Source of the DNA: Phlegmacium glaucopus
Lineage: Eukaryota; Basidiomycota; Agaricomycetes; Agaricales; Cortinariaceae
Length of the DNA stretch: 35,037 nt
Reading direction: 5' to 3'
Assembly: GCA_015039465.1 (NCBI GenBank)
Contig: MU130261.1
Span: forward strand, 58,376 to 93,412
Shown here: piece by piece, positions 10,656-20,490 of the stretch
Layout of the letters: the number at the start of each line of letters is the position of its first letter
Position numbering within the stretch: position 1 is the first letter of the stretch
Made by a program: the position numbers and the translations under genes
Notes under the pieces: generated by a model
What the model was told of the DNA's origin: nothing
The model's database searches: none
The model's input: only the letters and a program-made list of their open reading frames with translations

Positions 10656-11294
10656 CAGACCATTGGTCACATGATCACAGATAAGCATGATTTCAAGCAT
10701 ATGCTGGGTCAGAGTAGATTACATAAGATTCCAAAAAAGGAAATTTTTTCAAGATGGTAGAGAATTGTTTTAGGACCCTGAATATGTTTAAATTATATTA
10801 ATAGCAGCTCTCCTTATTGAGAAAACTGCAAAATACTTTCCTGGACGCGGCGGTTAAACATTCTATATGAAAATTCAAGGTCTTTGCTGTGATCCACCAG
10901 ATCAGATCAGATCTGAGCAGATTTGGCAGGCATTCTGAGCAGATCTGAGCAAAATGGAAACTATATACCTCCCTAACCTTAATAAAACCCTAACCAAGCC
11001 TTAACTCAAACCTTAACCAAACCTTAACCAAACCTTAACAGAAGTAGCTAGTAGGTCTCTATTTTCTCAGATCCACTTGGATCCACTCAGAATCTGAGCA
11101 GATCTGAGCAGATCTGGTCGGATATAACAATTCCGATCAGATCAGATCAGATCTGGTGGGGGACAGAAAAGTACTGGAAAATTCATAAATTCTAAATACA
11201 TTCTAAGGGACTCCCAGGGCCTCATGATGTGATTTAATCCAGATGGTCAATGCACCAGGATGCACTAAAGGTGTCAAAATCATTTTTCCTGATG
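10656..11294. mobile_element. CATCAGG-ended element, copy 2 (left end missing)
   Basis: From CACAGACCATTGG it matches copy 1 (3246 onward) almost base for base. The exceptions are a 3-bp indel, loss of most of the right subterminal array, and the member IV insertion. It ends ATCATTTTTCCTGATG at 11294. The left terminus and left GTCCTG array are absent. Confidence 0.72.
10878..11177. mobile_element. Terminal-inverted-repeat element, member IV
   Basis: A 300 bp element with a perfect 8-bp target duplication, AAAATTCA (10870-10877 and 11178-11185). Copy 1 of the host repeat shows the empty site at about 3464-3480 (TAGCAAAATTCATAAATTC), so the insertion is proven by internal comparison. The ends are AGGTCTTTGCTGTGATCCACCAG and the inverse of CTGGTGGGGGACAGAAAAGTACTGG. 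The subterminal motif is AGATCTGAGCAGATC. The centre has TATATACCTCCC and CCTTAACCAAA repeats as in member II. Confidence 0.85.
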
Positions 11295-12065
11295 CAGTCC
11301 GAGTTCAGTCCGAGCTGAGTCCAAGTTGAGTCCAAGTCCAAGTACTTTTTTACTTGGACTTGGACTCAACTCAGACTCAGCTTGGACTCAGCTCGGACTG
11401 AACTCAGACTGAACTCGGACTGAACTTGGACTCAACTCGGACTCAACTCGGACTCAACTCAGACTGACTCAGACTGAACTTGGACTTTTGATGTTTTTAC
11501 TTGGACTACTCGGATTACTCGGAGTCCGAATGGATTCCGATTGGACTGGTGGGTGAGTGTAAAGTCTTGATGAAAATCCAAATGAGAACCTGGTCATATT
11601 TATGAGAATTCTAATGAGAATCTAGCCAATAGCTAATGAGAAGCCCTGTCAATCATAATGAGAAAGCTAATGAAAAGTCAAATGAGAAGTTTTATGAGAG
11701 TTCTAATGAGAACCTAGCCAACTGTTAATGAGAAGCCCTGTCAATATTAGTGAGAAACCCAATGAGAAACCCAATGAAAAGTAAAAGAATCTTATGAAAA
11801 TCCTACTAAACCTAATGAGAAGCTATGAGAACCCCAATGCAGTCTAATCAGAAGTCCAATGAATAGTCTAATGATATCTAATGAAAAGCCTACCAACTCT
11901 AATGAGAACCCAAATGAGGAGCCTAATGAGAAACCTATTATTCCTAATGAGAACCCCAATGCAAACTCTAATGAGATGTTTAATGTCATAATGAGAAACT
12001 AATGAATTTCAAATGAAAAGTCTGGTCAATTCTAATGAAAACCAATGTATACATCTAATGAGAAT

Positions 12066-12410
12066 GACCTAGGCAAGCTATAACTTCTCATTTGGAGTAC
12101 TAGGCTGTATTCACAGAGGTCCCAAGGCATTGCCCTGGTTTTATGATAAACCTTGGTAGGCACTAGTGAGAATAGATATAAGTTCTCACTGAATGTGGGG
12201 CTTAGAAATGTTGAACTTTTTTCCAGTCTTCATGCGAAAGCACCTTGCAAATTTGTCCAACATTGTGTTATTGTTACTTGCATTATCGCATGTGATATGC
12301 CCAATCTAATGCATTAAATGTTAGCGAGCTTCATTTCATATGAATTGAGCAAACCTTGTGAACAATGCCCAGTCAATTGCATATTTGGTATAATGCTTGG
12401 CCCAGCTGAA
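12066..12410. other. Unassigned stretch
   Basis: No coding frame or repeat that I can support. It lies between the end of the AATGAGAA array and member V. Confidence 0.45.
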
Positions 12411-13985
12411 GAGGTCTTTACACTCCCCCACGTCTTCCTGGAGGATTTCTGGTGGATTCCTACCTATTCCAGGAGGATTCCAGGAGGATTCCTACCATTC
12501 CTGGTAGGAATACCAGGATTCCAGGGGGAATTTTCTACCAGCCAATTCCCCCTGAAATTGACATTCCTGGCTCTTCCTAATCCAGGAGGATTCCAGGAGG
12601 ATTCCTGGTGGATTCCTGGTACTCAAGGAAATTGATACCAGGATTCCCGGAATTCCCTAGGAATCCCTAACACAGAATGCACCCGGAATTCACCTGGAAT
12701 CCTGGGAATTCCAGAGATGAACTCAACTCTTACTTTTAAATATTATTAAAAATTAAAAGAATCATATATAAGTCAATAGTAATTTAAATATACATAAGTT
12801 AACTGTAATTCATATATGTGTGGTGGCAATGCCTTGCCGCCATTCAAATTTTGAATTTTGTTCAGACCACAAGGTGTGATCATGTGACCTCACATGACAC
12901 ACATTTCAGAAATCAACAAACGGTTAGTAATACACTCTCATTTCACAACTATCACAACCACCCCAGAACCACAAATACATGACAATGACAACAAACAACA
13001 ACAACAACAACAACAATGGACAACAACAACAATGGATGACGGTGACGACAGCTACCCCCCTAACCAGGGGGTTTTTGGTTTTTGTTTTTGTTTTTTAGTT
13101 TAGTTTCAATTCACTAACAACTACCAGCAGCATATGACCACGACGACTGCCCATCACCACCATCCTCCACGACACACCACCGTCACCACGACACACCACC
13201 GGCACCTCAACAGCCAGCACCTTGTCACCCCCCCCCCCCTTCACTGGGGGGGTTTTTCTTAGTTACGGTTCGAACAACGACGGTTACCCCCCCACATCTG
13301 GGGGGTTTGTTTTATTTCAATGGACACCGAACAACAACAACAACAACATCGAACAAACGACAGACAATGATGGACAACAACAGCTACCCCCCCTGTACAA
13401 GGGGGGGTTATTTTTATCTCATTTATTTTAGTACGCTACCGGGACAACAACCACCACCCCCCCTCACTGGGGGGGTTATTTTTATTTTTTATTTTTTAAT
13501 TCTTCGTTTGATTACTCTGACGACAGGTATGACAACGAAGACCCATGTTGACAACACCCAAACGATGCACCCAAATGACAACACGTGCAAACAATGACAA
13601 CAACCCCCTCACCGGGGTTCATTTTAATTTTAATATACTACAATCATAACCCCCTCACGGGGGTACATTTTAGTTTATTTAATAGGTTATTAATAAGTGA
13701 TTAATGTACTTGTATATAATTTTCAATATATATCTTGCAATAAAAAAAATCAAGGAAAAATTAAATTAAATAAAACAAGTCAATGACTTAGCTGATTTCA
13801 CCAGGAATCCACCAGGAATCCACCAGGAATTAACGAGGAATCCACCAGGAATTAGATAGGAATCCCAGGAATCCATGAGGAATATTCTCATTTACCAGGA
13901 ATTCCTGGATTCCTGGAGGATTCCTCCAGGATTCCAGGCAGTCCAGGCGGATTCCTGGAGGAAGACGTGGGGGAGTGTAAAGTTC
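12411..13985. mobile_element. Terminal-inverted-repeat element, member V (largest)
   Basis: The left end GAGGTCTTTACACTCCCCCA continues into CGTCTTCCTGGAGG. The right end is CCTCCAGGAAGACGTG-type sequence in inverse followed by GGGGGAGTGTAAAGTTC. The arms carry GGAGGATTCC / CCAGGAATCCACC arrays on both sides (12430-12720 and 13800-13965). TTTTCTACCAGCCAATT near 12530 resembles the TTTTCCCAGCCAATT motif of member II. The 1 kb interior has no transposase. It contains a CAA field with seven C/G hairpins. The flanking 8-mers (CAGCTGAA, AGTGCTTT) do not match clearly. Confidence 0.75.
12960..13665 (+). repeat. Array of seven C-run/G-run hairpins, each followed by a T-rich tract
   Basis: Each unit is CAACAACAA or GACGACGGT sequence, then 4-12 C, a 3-7 base loop, 4-7 G, then a T-rich run (TTTTTGG, TTTTTC, TTTGTTTTATTT, TTATTTTTATTT and similar). 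Hairpins lie at 13055-13071, 13228-13252, 13287-13305, 13387-13407, 13457-13475, 13604-13617 and 13650-13663. The stems shorten towards the right. The shape resembles a bacterial intrinsic terminator, but nothing here shows that it acts as one. Open frames across it are low-complexity. Confidence 0.75.
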
Positions 13986-15577
13986 AGTGCTTTTATACCA
14001 ATATGGGAACTATTCACATACTTGTTAGAGAACGTAAAGACCTGGGAATCAAGTTGAATTCTAAGGTGCTTATCTTTGATAAGCACCTTACACCTATATA
14101 CTACAAAGCATGGGAGCTTATACGACTATATACAGCTAGTACATAATAGAAAATAGGGCGAGGTAGATACCAAGAATAGATACTGACATTGGTACAATGT
14201 CATCGGCGAAGGGTCAACTACTACAACAATTGAAGGGAGTCCATAAAGGGTAGGAAGGGGAATGTGGTATGTAATACTATTGTAGAGTGAAAGTGAAAGT
14301 AAGTAATACTAAGTGTACCTAGAGGCGGACACAATGAGTGTCCCCTAACAATACTATTGACTCCATATTACTATTATATAGCTTTATTATGTAGGCCTGG
14401 TAAAGAAAAATTGAAGGAAACAGATGGGAAACAGTGAAATAACAATGCTCATTGTCGCAGACAGTGAGCATGCACATGCCAACAACGGCGGGAGTTGTGT
14501 CCGCATTTGGCATGGGAAGTGATGGGCACACATCTGTGATGCCTAATGCAGATGTTGATGGGGACATGTATGGTTAGCAGAGGGGAAGGGACTTATGACT
14601 AAGTCCAGAGTGAGCTATTCAACAATTAACTGAACAGGTGTGTAAGCGATCAAAGCCCTCTAGTTAGACCAGGTCAATAGGGTACTGACCCAGTCTAATT
14701 GGACCCGTGATGTGGTAACTGTAGGTGATAAATTTGTTGATATCTGGCAAGTTGGCTTTAAAAAATGTACCAGCGTTTTGCATCTGCACATTGGCAGAGA
14801 AGCTTCTGATACAATCATGTACAAACAGCCAGAAGTGAAACTGTGTTATGCGCAGTCCCACCATCAAATGGTGTACATTTATTCCCATGCATGTATCATG
14901 TGACTTTGCTAAACAAAGACACGTGCTGTGGCAAGGATTCAATGTCTTGCCATTTGGTCTCCATCTCACAACAAAACACCTCACCGATATGCATCTAAAA
15001 CACCTTCAATGTCCCTTCAGGGCACAGAATTCACATTTTCTAGTACCTGGCAATAATCATATACTTATTAAACTTCACCACACTTGTATCATCAACCCCA
15101 GCAACCTTCAAATAACAATGCAACCCCCACCACAAAATGGACCAAAAAACACCCAACTGACAAAAACCTAGATATTCCAGCCCCTAAAACACCAAGGGAA
15201 GCTGCTGGCTCCTCCATTGGTAGTGCACCCTGCTATCATTGACAATAACAGCATCTGAACTCAATATCAATTGTGCTGATCACCCAAATACATCTCTAGC
15301 AGTTCCATAGCTTTAACTGATGCCAGGACACCATAAATTAACCCACCTCTTCGCTTTCTTGCACGATGACTTGGAGTGGACCCATGGCCAGCCTCTGCAT
15401 CAGCAAACTCTGATTTTTAATCATAACATGCCATAATAAATAGGCTAAGCCTATAGTATCCCATAGTGTGGGAGCATTGTCTAGTACTATATAGACAGCT
15501 GGTGTTGCTCTGTAGTGATAGCAGGGGACTACACTGGACTACATAATACTTTGTAGCTGTAGACCTATATACACACC
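13986..15577. other. Gene-poor stretch, nothing identified
   Basis: Several frames of 60-110 codons exist on both strands (for example 14664-14984 minus and 14848-15171 plus), but none resembles a protein family that I know and none has a supporting splice pattern. It includes a perfect hairpin at 14062-14090 and, near its right end (15430-15560), CTATAG/GTACTATATAG motifs like those at 17700-17900. Confidence 0.5.
14062..14090. repeat. Perfect 13-bp hairpin
   Basis: TAAGGTGCTTATC, a three-base TTT loop, then GATAAGCACCTTA. No gene is adjacent, so its role is unknown. Confidence 0.7.
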
Positions 15578-15639
15578 ATGTCCAGTTTATGTAAGCTTCA
15601 TTTTTTTTCTTATTTCTTTCAAGTTCAACAGCCCAGCCC

Positions 15640-15895
15640 TAAACCTTTCAACAATGTCACCACATCACCACGTCACAACAACAAATCACCACTTTCACCT
15701 GCCATGTCACCTGGGACAACAACAACAATGGACACAACAATGGTAAACACTCACTTTGGGGTTTTTTTCTTTCTTTCTTAGACCATGGCACTGACAACAA
15801 CAACCCCCCTTATTCTTTAATCCTAATAGGCATTACTCTGACAATGGGGAACAGTAACAACGAAGACCAACTATGTGCATTTTTTTTTCTTTTGT
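15640..15895 (+). repeat. Degenerate CAA/CAC field with T-rich tracts
   Basis: CAACAACAACAATGG, CACCACATCACCACG and ACAACAACAACCCCCC sequences alternate with TTTTTTTCTTTCTTTCTT-type runs. The vocabulary is the same as in the hairpin field at 12960-13665, but the C/G stems are lost (only GGGG followed by T, and CCCCCC). It is probably a decayed relative. Confidence 0.5.
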
Positions 15896-15934
15896 AATTC
15901 CTCTTTATTAACTACAAGCAACTACAAGCACAAC

Positions 15935-16125
15935 CATCTCACCACATTGCTGGCATCTACCACATTGTATGACCACATAGGACGACCTACCACAACATAC
16001 AACAGTATACAATGGCATATGACAGCATATGACAGTATATGGCAATGTACAACAACATATGACAACATACAACAACATACAACTGCATCTGGCGATGTAC
16101 AACAACATACGGCGATGTACAATGA
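15935..16125 (+). repeat. ACAACATATG degenerate tandem repeat
   Basis: About seventeen units of 10-12 bp, such as ACAACATACA, ACAGCATATG and GCGATGTACA. Similar repeats occur at 17435-17545. The two could be inner arrays of one larger element, but I found no matching outer ends. Confidence 0.65.
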
Positions 16126-16129
16126 AATA

Positions 16130-17430
16130 TGCATCAGGAAAAGCCTAAATAGACCATTATGCACTATGGATCAAAAATATAGCACAATGATGCATGATTT
16201 CACACAATGGAGATAATGGACCAAATAGTACTTGATGGACTGGATACAACGATGGTAGAGATACACTCGGAAAATGGTGCACCATTTTACCTAATGAGAC
16301 ATGAATTACACATTCATAGCACACAAATTTCATCAACTTAGGGACTCTTAAGATTTCAGAATGTTGGTAGGTTAAACACAAATTATATTCCTATCTGCTA
16401 CAGAGTAATACAAGTAGATAACACTATAGAAGGGTTTTCCATGCCACCATTAAGCCCACCATGACACTCACTTGCTTGATGATGATGTGACAAGCTTGCA
16501 GAAAAAAGTCAGTACCATCAACTCTGATAAGGCATTCTGAGCACTCACCTGGGATCCTGGATATTGACACTGATAGATTGCATTCCACCTGTCATGCAGT
16601 GTTTCATCATGGCAGGGCCTCATTGGGTTCTGGTATGGCAGCAGCACTCACCTAGTGCATCTTCAATACAAGATGCTCTTTGTTCTTGACAGGTTGCACT
16701 GTGGGTGGGTGTGTGAAGAGACAACAAGGGGAGATGAAGCTTACATTTCTCACCTCAGCCTTGTGTTGTTGGCTTGCTACACTGCTGTTGGCTGGCCACT
16801 CTTGTTTTGGCCATTGTCAGGATGGAGTGCTTGCATTGTGGGATATGCTGCTTTGCCATTGTTGTGGTCCAGGTGGCCATGCTTGTGGTTGAGTTCAGGG
16901 TTGTTGTGTACGTGGATGCGGTAGTCATGGTTGTGGTCAAGGGAAGAAAGAATGATGAACCTTGAAAATTTCAAAAGTTCAATGTGATCACGTGGTCTCA
17001 TTGGAGATTCAACAAACTTAAATGCTGACAAACGGCTCTAATAGATTGACAGACCTGTACAGTGTACACCATTCCAGAGAGTAATTTTAGTTGAAATATA
17101 TATATCCTAGATAGCACCACAGTACCTCTGACCTCATGTTACAAGGTACAATGATTCTTGGTACCATTAATCATTCAATGGAGCCCAGTGGTGGAACACC
17201 AGTGAACCATTTTCTGGGTTGCAAAAACTACATGAAAAATGAAGGCAAATGGTACAAAATGTTTGGTTATTGATGCATAATTTTACATTGACTAGAATTC
17301 ATGTACAAAATGATGCACCATTCTGAACCACCCTCAGTAAATTATACACTATTTAGCCATGTTAGGTCCATTCAACTCCATTGTGAATCAGGAGGTTCAT
17401 TGGTGCAAAATAAACATTTTATGGTTTTCC
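16130..17430. other. Gene-poor stretch, nothing identified
   Basis: The frames at 16655-16965 (plus) and the overlapping minus frames are Trp/Cys/Leu-rich or Thr-rich and resemble no family that I know. ATGGTGCACCATT-type short palindromes occur at about 16276 and 17310. Confidence 0.45.
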
Positions 17431-17434
17431 TGAT

Positions 17435-17545
17435 GTGGCAACATACAACAACATACAATGATGTATGGTGACATACAACAGCATACAATGACATACAATG
17501 GCATATGATGGCATATGACACACAAATGACATACAATAAATAATG
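17435..17545 (+). repeat. ACATACAATG degenerate tandem repeat
   Basis: About ten units of CATACAACAA / CATACAATGA / CATATGATGG. This is the same vocabulary as 15935-16125, on the same strand. Confidence 0.6.
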
Positions 17546-17699
17546 AACAACATAGTATAATGATTTTTATTTTTATGTGTAATTAGACAAGTACATTGTA
17601 GGTAGTTGGACAATAGAGTATTTTTTTCAAGTACTTGGCTTTGAGTAAGAAAATGGTTCAAAAAATCACCCAGAAAAAAATAAACCAATACTATTTGAG

Positions 17700-17900
17700 C
17701 AGCAAATTGAGCTCAGTACAGAGTGCTATGGAATAACAAGGAGCTATTATGGAGTGCTATGAACTCCCTAGGTGATGGATGCTATGTAGTACTATATAGT
17801 GTCTGCTGGACACTACAGAAATAGGGACCCACACTATGGCACTATGGTGCTATAGAGCGTTACATAATAGTCCATAGCAGGGCCTGGGTTTGCTGATGTG
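17700..17900. repeat. GCTATGGAG / ACTATATAG motif cluster
   Basis: CTATGG, CTATAG and GTACTATATAG motifs are repeated across 200 bp, with an inner inverted repeat GTGTCTGCTGGACAC. Related motifs lie at 15430-15560. The stretch from 17900 to 18555 holds no gene that I can support. Confidence 0.5.
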
Positions 17901-18554
17901 TACTACACAATGAAGCATTTGACAAGTCAGATTGGATGGATAATGTGTCTACAATAAGAGAAAAGGGGCACTAATTAAAAGATGTGTTGGACGTAGAAAG
18001 CAACATGTGATCAGTCTGGTTGGGCACAGGTAGTACAGACTATATAACTTACACATGCGGATTTCTTCCCTATGCAGGGTCTTGGTGTAAGGGTTGAGGA
18101 CGGTGATGTACCTGCGGTGGGGTCAGACCGCAAGTAGTACGTAGTTCGTGGGGTTGATGTAGTTCTCTTCAGTAGGTGATAGTGAGGTTTTATGAGGTGC
18201 GAAGGTTCGCTTTAAAGTGCGAGATAATGCGCAGAAAAAGCGAAGCCTGCAGGATGATTTTGAAGGAGTGCAAGAGTAGCTTAGCACAATGTTCCAAAGG
18301 TGGGATCAAAAGTGTGGTAATTCGTCCGTTCTCCTCCGTTCTGTTACCCTACTTGCTACTGCTAATAATATAGTAACTAGCAATAGCTAAGTGCAGAAAG
18401 GTGAAACAAGAATGTAAAATGTGGGTTAAAGCGGAGTCACATGGATCCGGTAAATTGGTAATGAAACATAGGAGATAAGAGCCAAATAAAGGGGACAAGA
18501 TAAAAATAAAGGTGATGAGTAATACAGTCACCTGAGTGATTGTTTGAGTCGTGT

Positions 18555-18765
18555 TTAATGATTGCAAGAACAGCTGGCAACTGCAAATGATAATGCGAAT
18601 GTTGGTGATGACTGCAAGCGTCTGCAATGATCTGCAAGTGTTCTGTGATGAGCTGCGAGTATGTGCGAGTATGTGCGATGACCTGCGATGATCTGCAAGT
18701 ATCCGCAACGATATGTGAGCATCCGCGAGTATACTGCAAAGGTTGTGAAACCGCGAAAATGGTGC
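18555..18765. repeat. CTGCGATGAT / GTGCGAGTAT degenerate tandem repeat
   Basis: About eighteen units of 9-12 bp such as CTGCAATGAT, GTGCGAGTAT and CTGCGATGAC. Similar words (GTGCGAAGG, GTGCGAGATAATGCGC) occur at 18196-18235. It may be another subterminal-type array, although no ends were recognised. Confidence 0.6.
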
Positions 18766-18986
18766 GTTTACATCCCTAGACATCTCCTGGGTCCTATCAA
18801 CGGAAAAGGGAGTCCCCAAGTTATTTGTACCATAATAATGTGTCCATCACAGTGGCAGCATTTTTTCTACTCAGTGGATGAAGAATATAATCTGCCACTT
18901 GCATTATGTTTAGTCTCTACTATTGCATGGCAATTGCATGCTCAACCCCTTGACAGCAGAATATTCTTATTGGTTACAATATTTTA

Positions 18987-19705
18987 TTGCCATTTGCAAT
19001 CTAGATGGCCAGCATGTGAATATCATCAAAGTGTGCAATTTCTGATGTAAAAGCTTTAGCTCTGCAACCAGCCTGAGCTGTTGTATAAGGGTGATTTTAC
19101 ATGGGTTGGAATCATAAAATTCAGCCCTATTGCATAGTACAATTTTTGTAGCTCAATTTGGAGAATAGAAAATAATGAAACATATAGGTACTGTTCAGTT
19201 GTGTACATGTTCTACCACTACCAAAACTTAGAATTTCAAGGGTTTGTGTTCAGAAATTAGTTTACATGGTTTTTATATAGTGCACTATGCAGAATTTTTG
19301 AGGAGAAATGGTCAGGAATTGACTGATATCCAGTGTCCACAAGCCAGATAAGCCACCTTTGCAGGAAACTTGATGTCAGTCAATTCCTGACCATTTCTCC
19401 TCAAAAATTCTGCATAGTGCACTGTATAAAAACCATGTAAACTAATTTCTGAACACAAACCCTTGAAATTCTAAGTTTTGGTAGTGGTAGAACATGTACA
19501 CAACTGAACAGTACCTATATGTTTCATTATTTTCTATTCTCCAAATTGAGCTACAAAAATTGTACTATGCAATAGGGCTGAATTTTATGATTCCAACCCA
19601 TATAAAATCACCTTTATCCAACAGCTGGTTGCAGAGCTAAAGCTTTTACATCGGAAATTGCACACTTTGATGATATTCACATGCCATCTAGATTGCAAAC
19701 GGCAA
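18987..19705. mobile_element. 719 bp foldback element with TA target duplication
   Basis: Two arms of about 340 bp (18987-19325 and 19372-19705) are near-perfect reverse complements around a loop of about 45 bp. The ends are TTGCCATTTGCAATCTAGATGG and its inverse. TA flanks both ends (18985-18986 and 19706-19707). The empty site is visible in another array unit at about 34760 (CAATATTTTAATTTGAAAGATAC). It encodes no protein. A TA duplication is typical of Tc1/mariner-type MITEs. Confidence 0.88.
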
Positions 19706-19758
19706 TAATTTGAAAGATACCCAGAGGTGATTTTGCATAGATACTGTGAGAACGTAGT

Positions 19759-20490
19759 TTAGTTTGTACTACGGTAGAAAATTATTTGATAATGCGAGAG
19801 ATCGAGAGGACACAGTCCGTCTCTAAGTCCAAGCAAGACGTTGTCCGGTCTCGTGTAGCGGTTCGTTACCATATGCTTCAACGTTGACAAACCTTTTGGC
19901 AGGGCCATCACCATGCCTTCGTCAGCGACCAGACGGATCAGTACCTCTGCATTCCTCAGAGCCTGGGGAGTGAACAGCCGCTCGTCCTCGTCATTATCCC
20001 ATAGCAGGTGATGTCGGTTGAAGTCTCCTCCCCATAGAAGCATGTCGCCGTTGTTGCTCAGTAACTGTTGTCGCTCCTCGTGAATAAACCGCTTCAACCG
20101 CGAGAGCGATCTTGAGTGATTACAATCGTTATAAATGTTGAAAATTGTGAGTCGGCCGTCTGGAGTTTTAATTTGGATTGCTGTAATGTCGTTATTGCCG
20201 GAGATGTTTAGGGCCTTCCAGGAGTTCGTAGATAATTTGCTGTTAACCCAAATAACTGATCGCAGCTGTTCCACGTTTTCGAGGTATCTGTCCTGGGGTG
20301 AAATGTTTGAGAATCCGTTTGGTGTCCTCACGTGGCCTAGAGCTGTAATATAAGGTTCTTGAATTAGTAGAATGTCCCAGTGGTCGCCCAGAGGTCCATT
20401 TATTAGGTCGAGGTGAGCTTTCTGCGACTTGTTTAAATTAAGTTGAAAAATCCGTAGTCTATTCAGTGGCTGTTCCTGTACTCTGTTCAT
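19759..20490 (-). CDS. LINE ORF2 remnant, endonuclease domain only
   Basis: A 243-residue frame overlapping ORF1 by four bases (ATGA). It is an apurinic-like (EEP) endonuclease: LRIFQLNLNKS (13-22) holds the first catalytic Asn, LLIQEPYIT (41-49) the catalytic Glu, and GGDFNRHHLLWD (154-165) the Asp/Asn pair and a His. ALPKGLSTL and RYTRPDNVLL (about 196-220) fit the fungal LINE consensus. After RPDNVLL the sequence departs, and the final Ser-Asp-His motif that completes the active site is missing, as are the reverse transcriptase and RNase H domains (a full ORF2 is usually over 1000 residues). It nicked target DNA in the parent element; this copy should be inactive. Confidence 0.85.
   Translation of the reverse strand: MNRVQEQPLNRLRIFQLNLNKSQKAHLDLINGPLGDHWDILLIQEPYITALGHVRTPNGFSNISPQDRYLENVEQLRSVIWVNSKLSTNSWKALNISGNNDITAIQIKTPDGRLTIFNIYNDCNHSRSLSRLKRFIHEERQQLLSNNGDMLLWGGDFNRHHLLWDNDEDERLFTPQALRNAEVLIRLVADEGMVMALPKGLSTLKHMVTNRYTRPDNVLLGLRDGLCPLDLSHYQIIFYRSTN

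Larger units (their letters stand above)
10349..11569. mobile_element. Terminal-inverted-repeat element, member VI, with nested insertions
   Basis: It begins GAGGTCTTTACACT and ends AGTGTAAAGTCTTG, and is flanked by the 8-bp direct repeat ATGAAAAT (10341-10348 and 11570-11577). The undisturbed target can be read at about 10070 in the same array. Subterminal repeats are GTCCGAGTTCA / CTCGGACTGAA and CCGATCAGA. A part of the CATCAGG-ended repeat sits inside it, and that part contains member IV. The layout is thus four deep: array, member VI, CATCAGG repeat, member IV. Confidence 0.78.
9935..12065. repeat. AATGAGAA tandem array, split by nested elements
   Basis: Units such as CTAATGAGAAGCCCTGTCAA and CCAATGAGAAACCC are repeated dozens of times at 9935-10348, and the same pattern resumes at 11570-12065. 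The two halves were one array. The segment at 10060-10095 (CCTAATGAAAATCTAAATGAGAACC) shows what the interrupted site looked like. Larger units of 100-250 bp also recur inside it (AGAACCTGGTCATATTTATG at about 10087 and 11586). It encodes nothing recognisable. Confidence 0.85.

Noticed and set aside
9935..12065. AATGAGAA repeats considered as a CRISPR array
   Set aside because: Unit and spacer lengths are irregular, spacers resemble each other, and the genome is clearly eukaryotic.
13055..13663. C/G hairpins followed by T runs read as bacterial intrinsic terminators
   Set aside because: Spliced genes and fungal elements surround them, and no bacterial operon is present. Kept only as a structural repeat.
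14664..14984. 106-codon minus frame with several Cys and His residues
   Set aside because: No family resemblance, irregular Cys/His spacing and no splice context; likely chance.
15875..16216. 113-codon plus frame rich in Thr, Tyr and Gln
   Set aside because: It is a translation of the ACAACATATG repeat; the complementary strand is equally open.
16655..16965. Overlapping frames rich in Leu, Trp and Cys that look membrane-like
   Set aside because: Open in several frames on both strands, with no conserved motif or intron signal.
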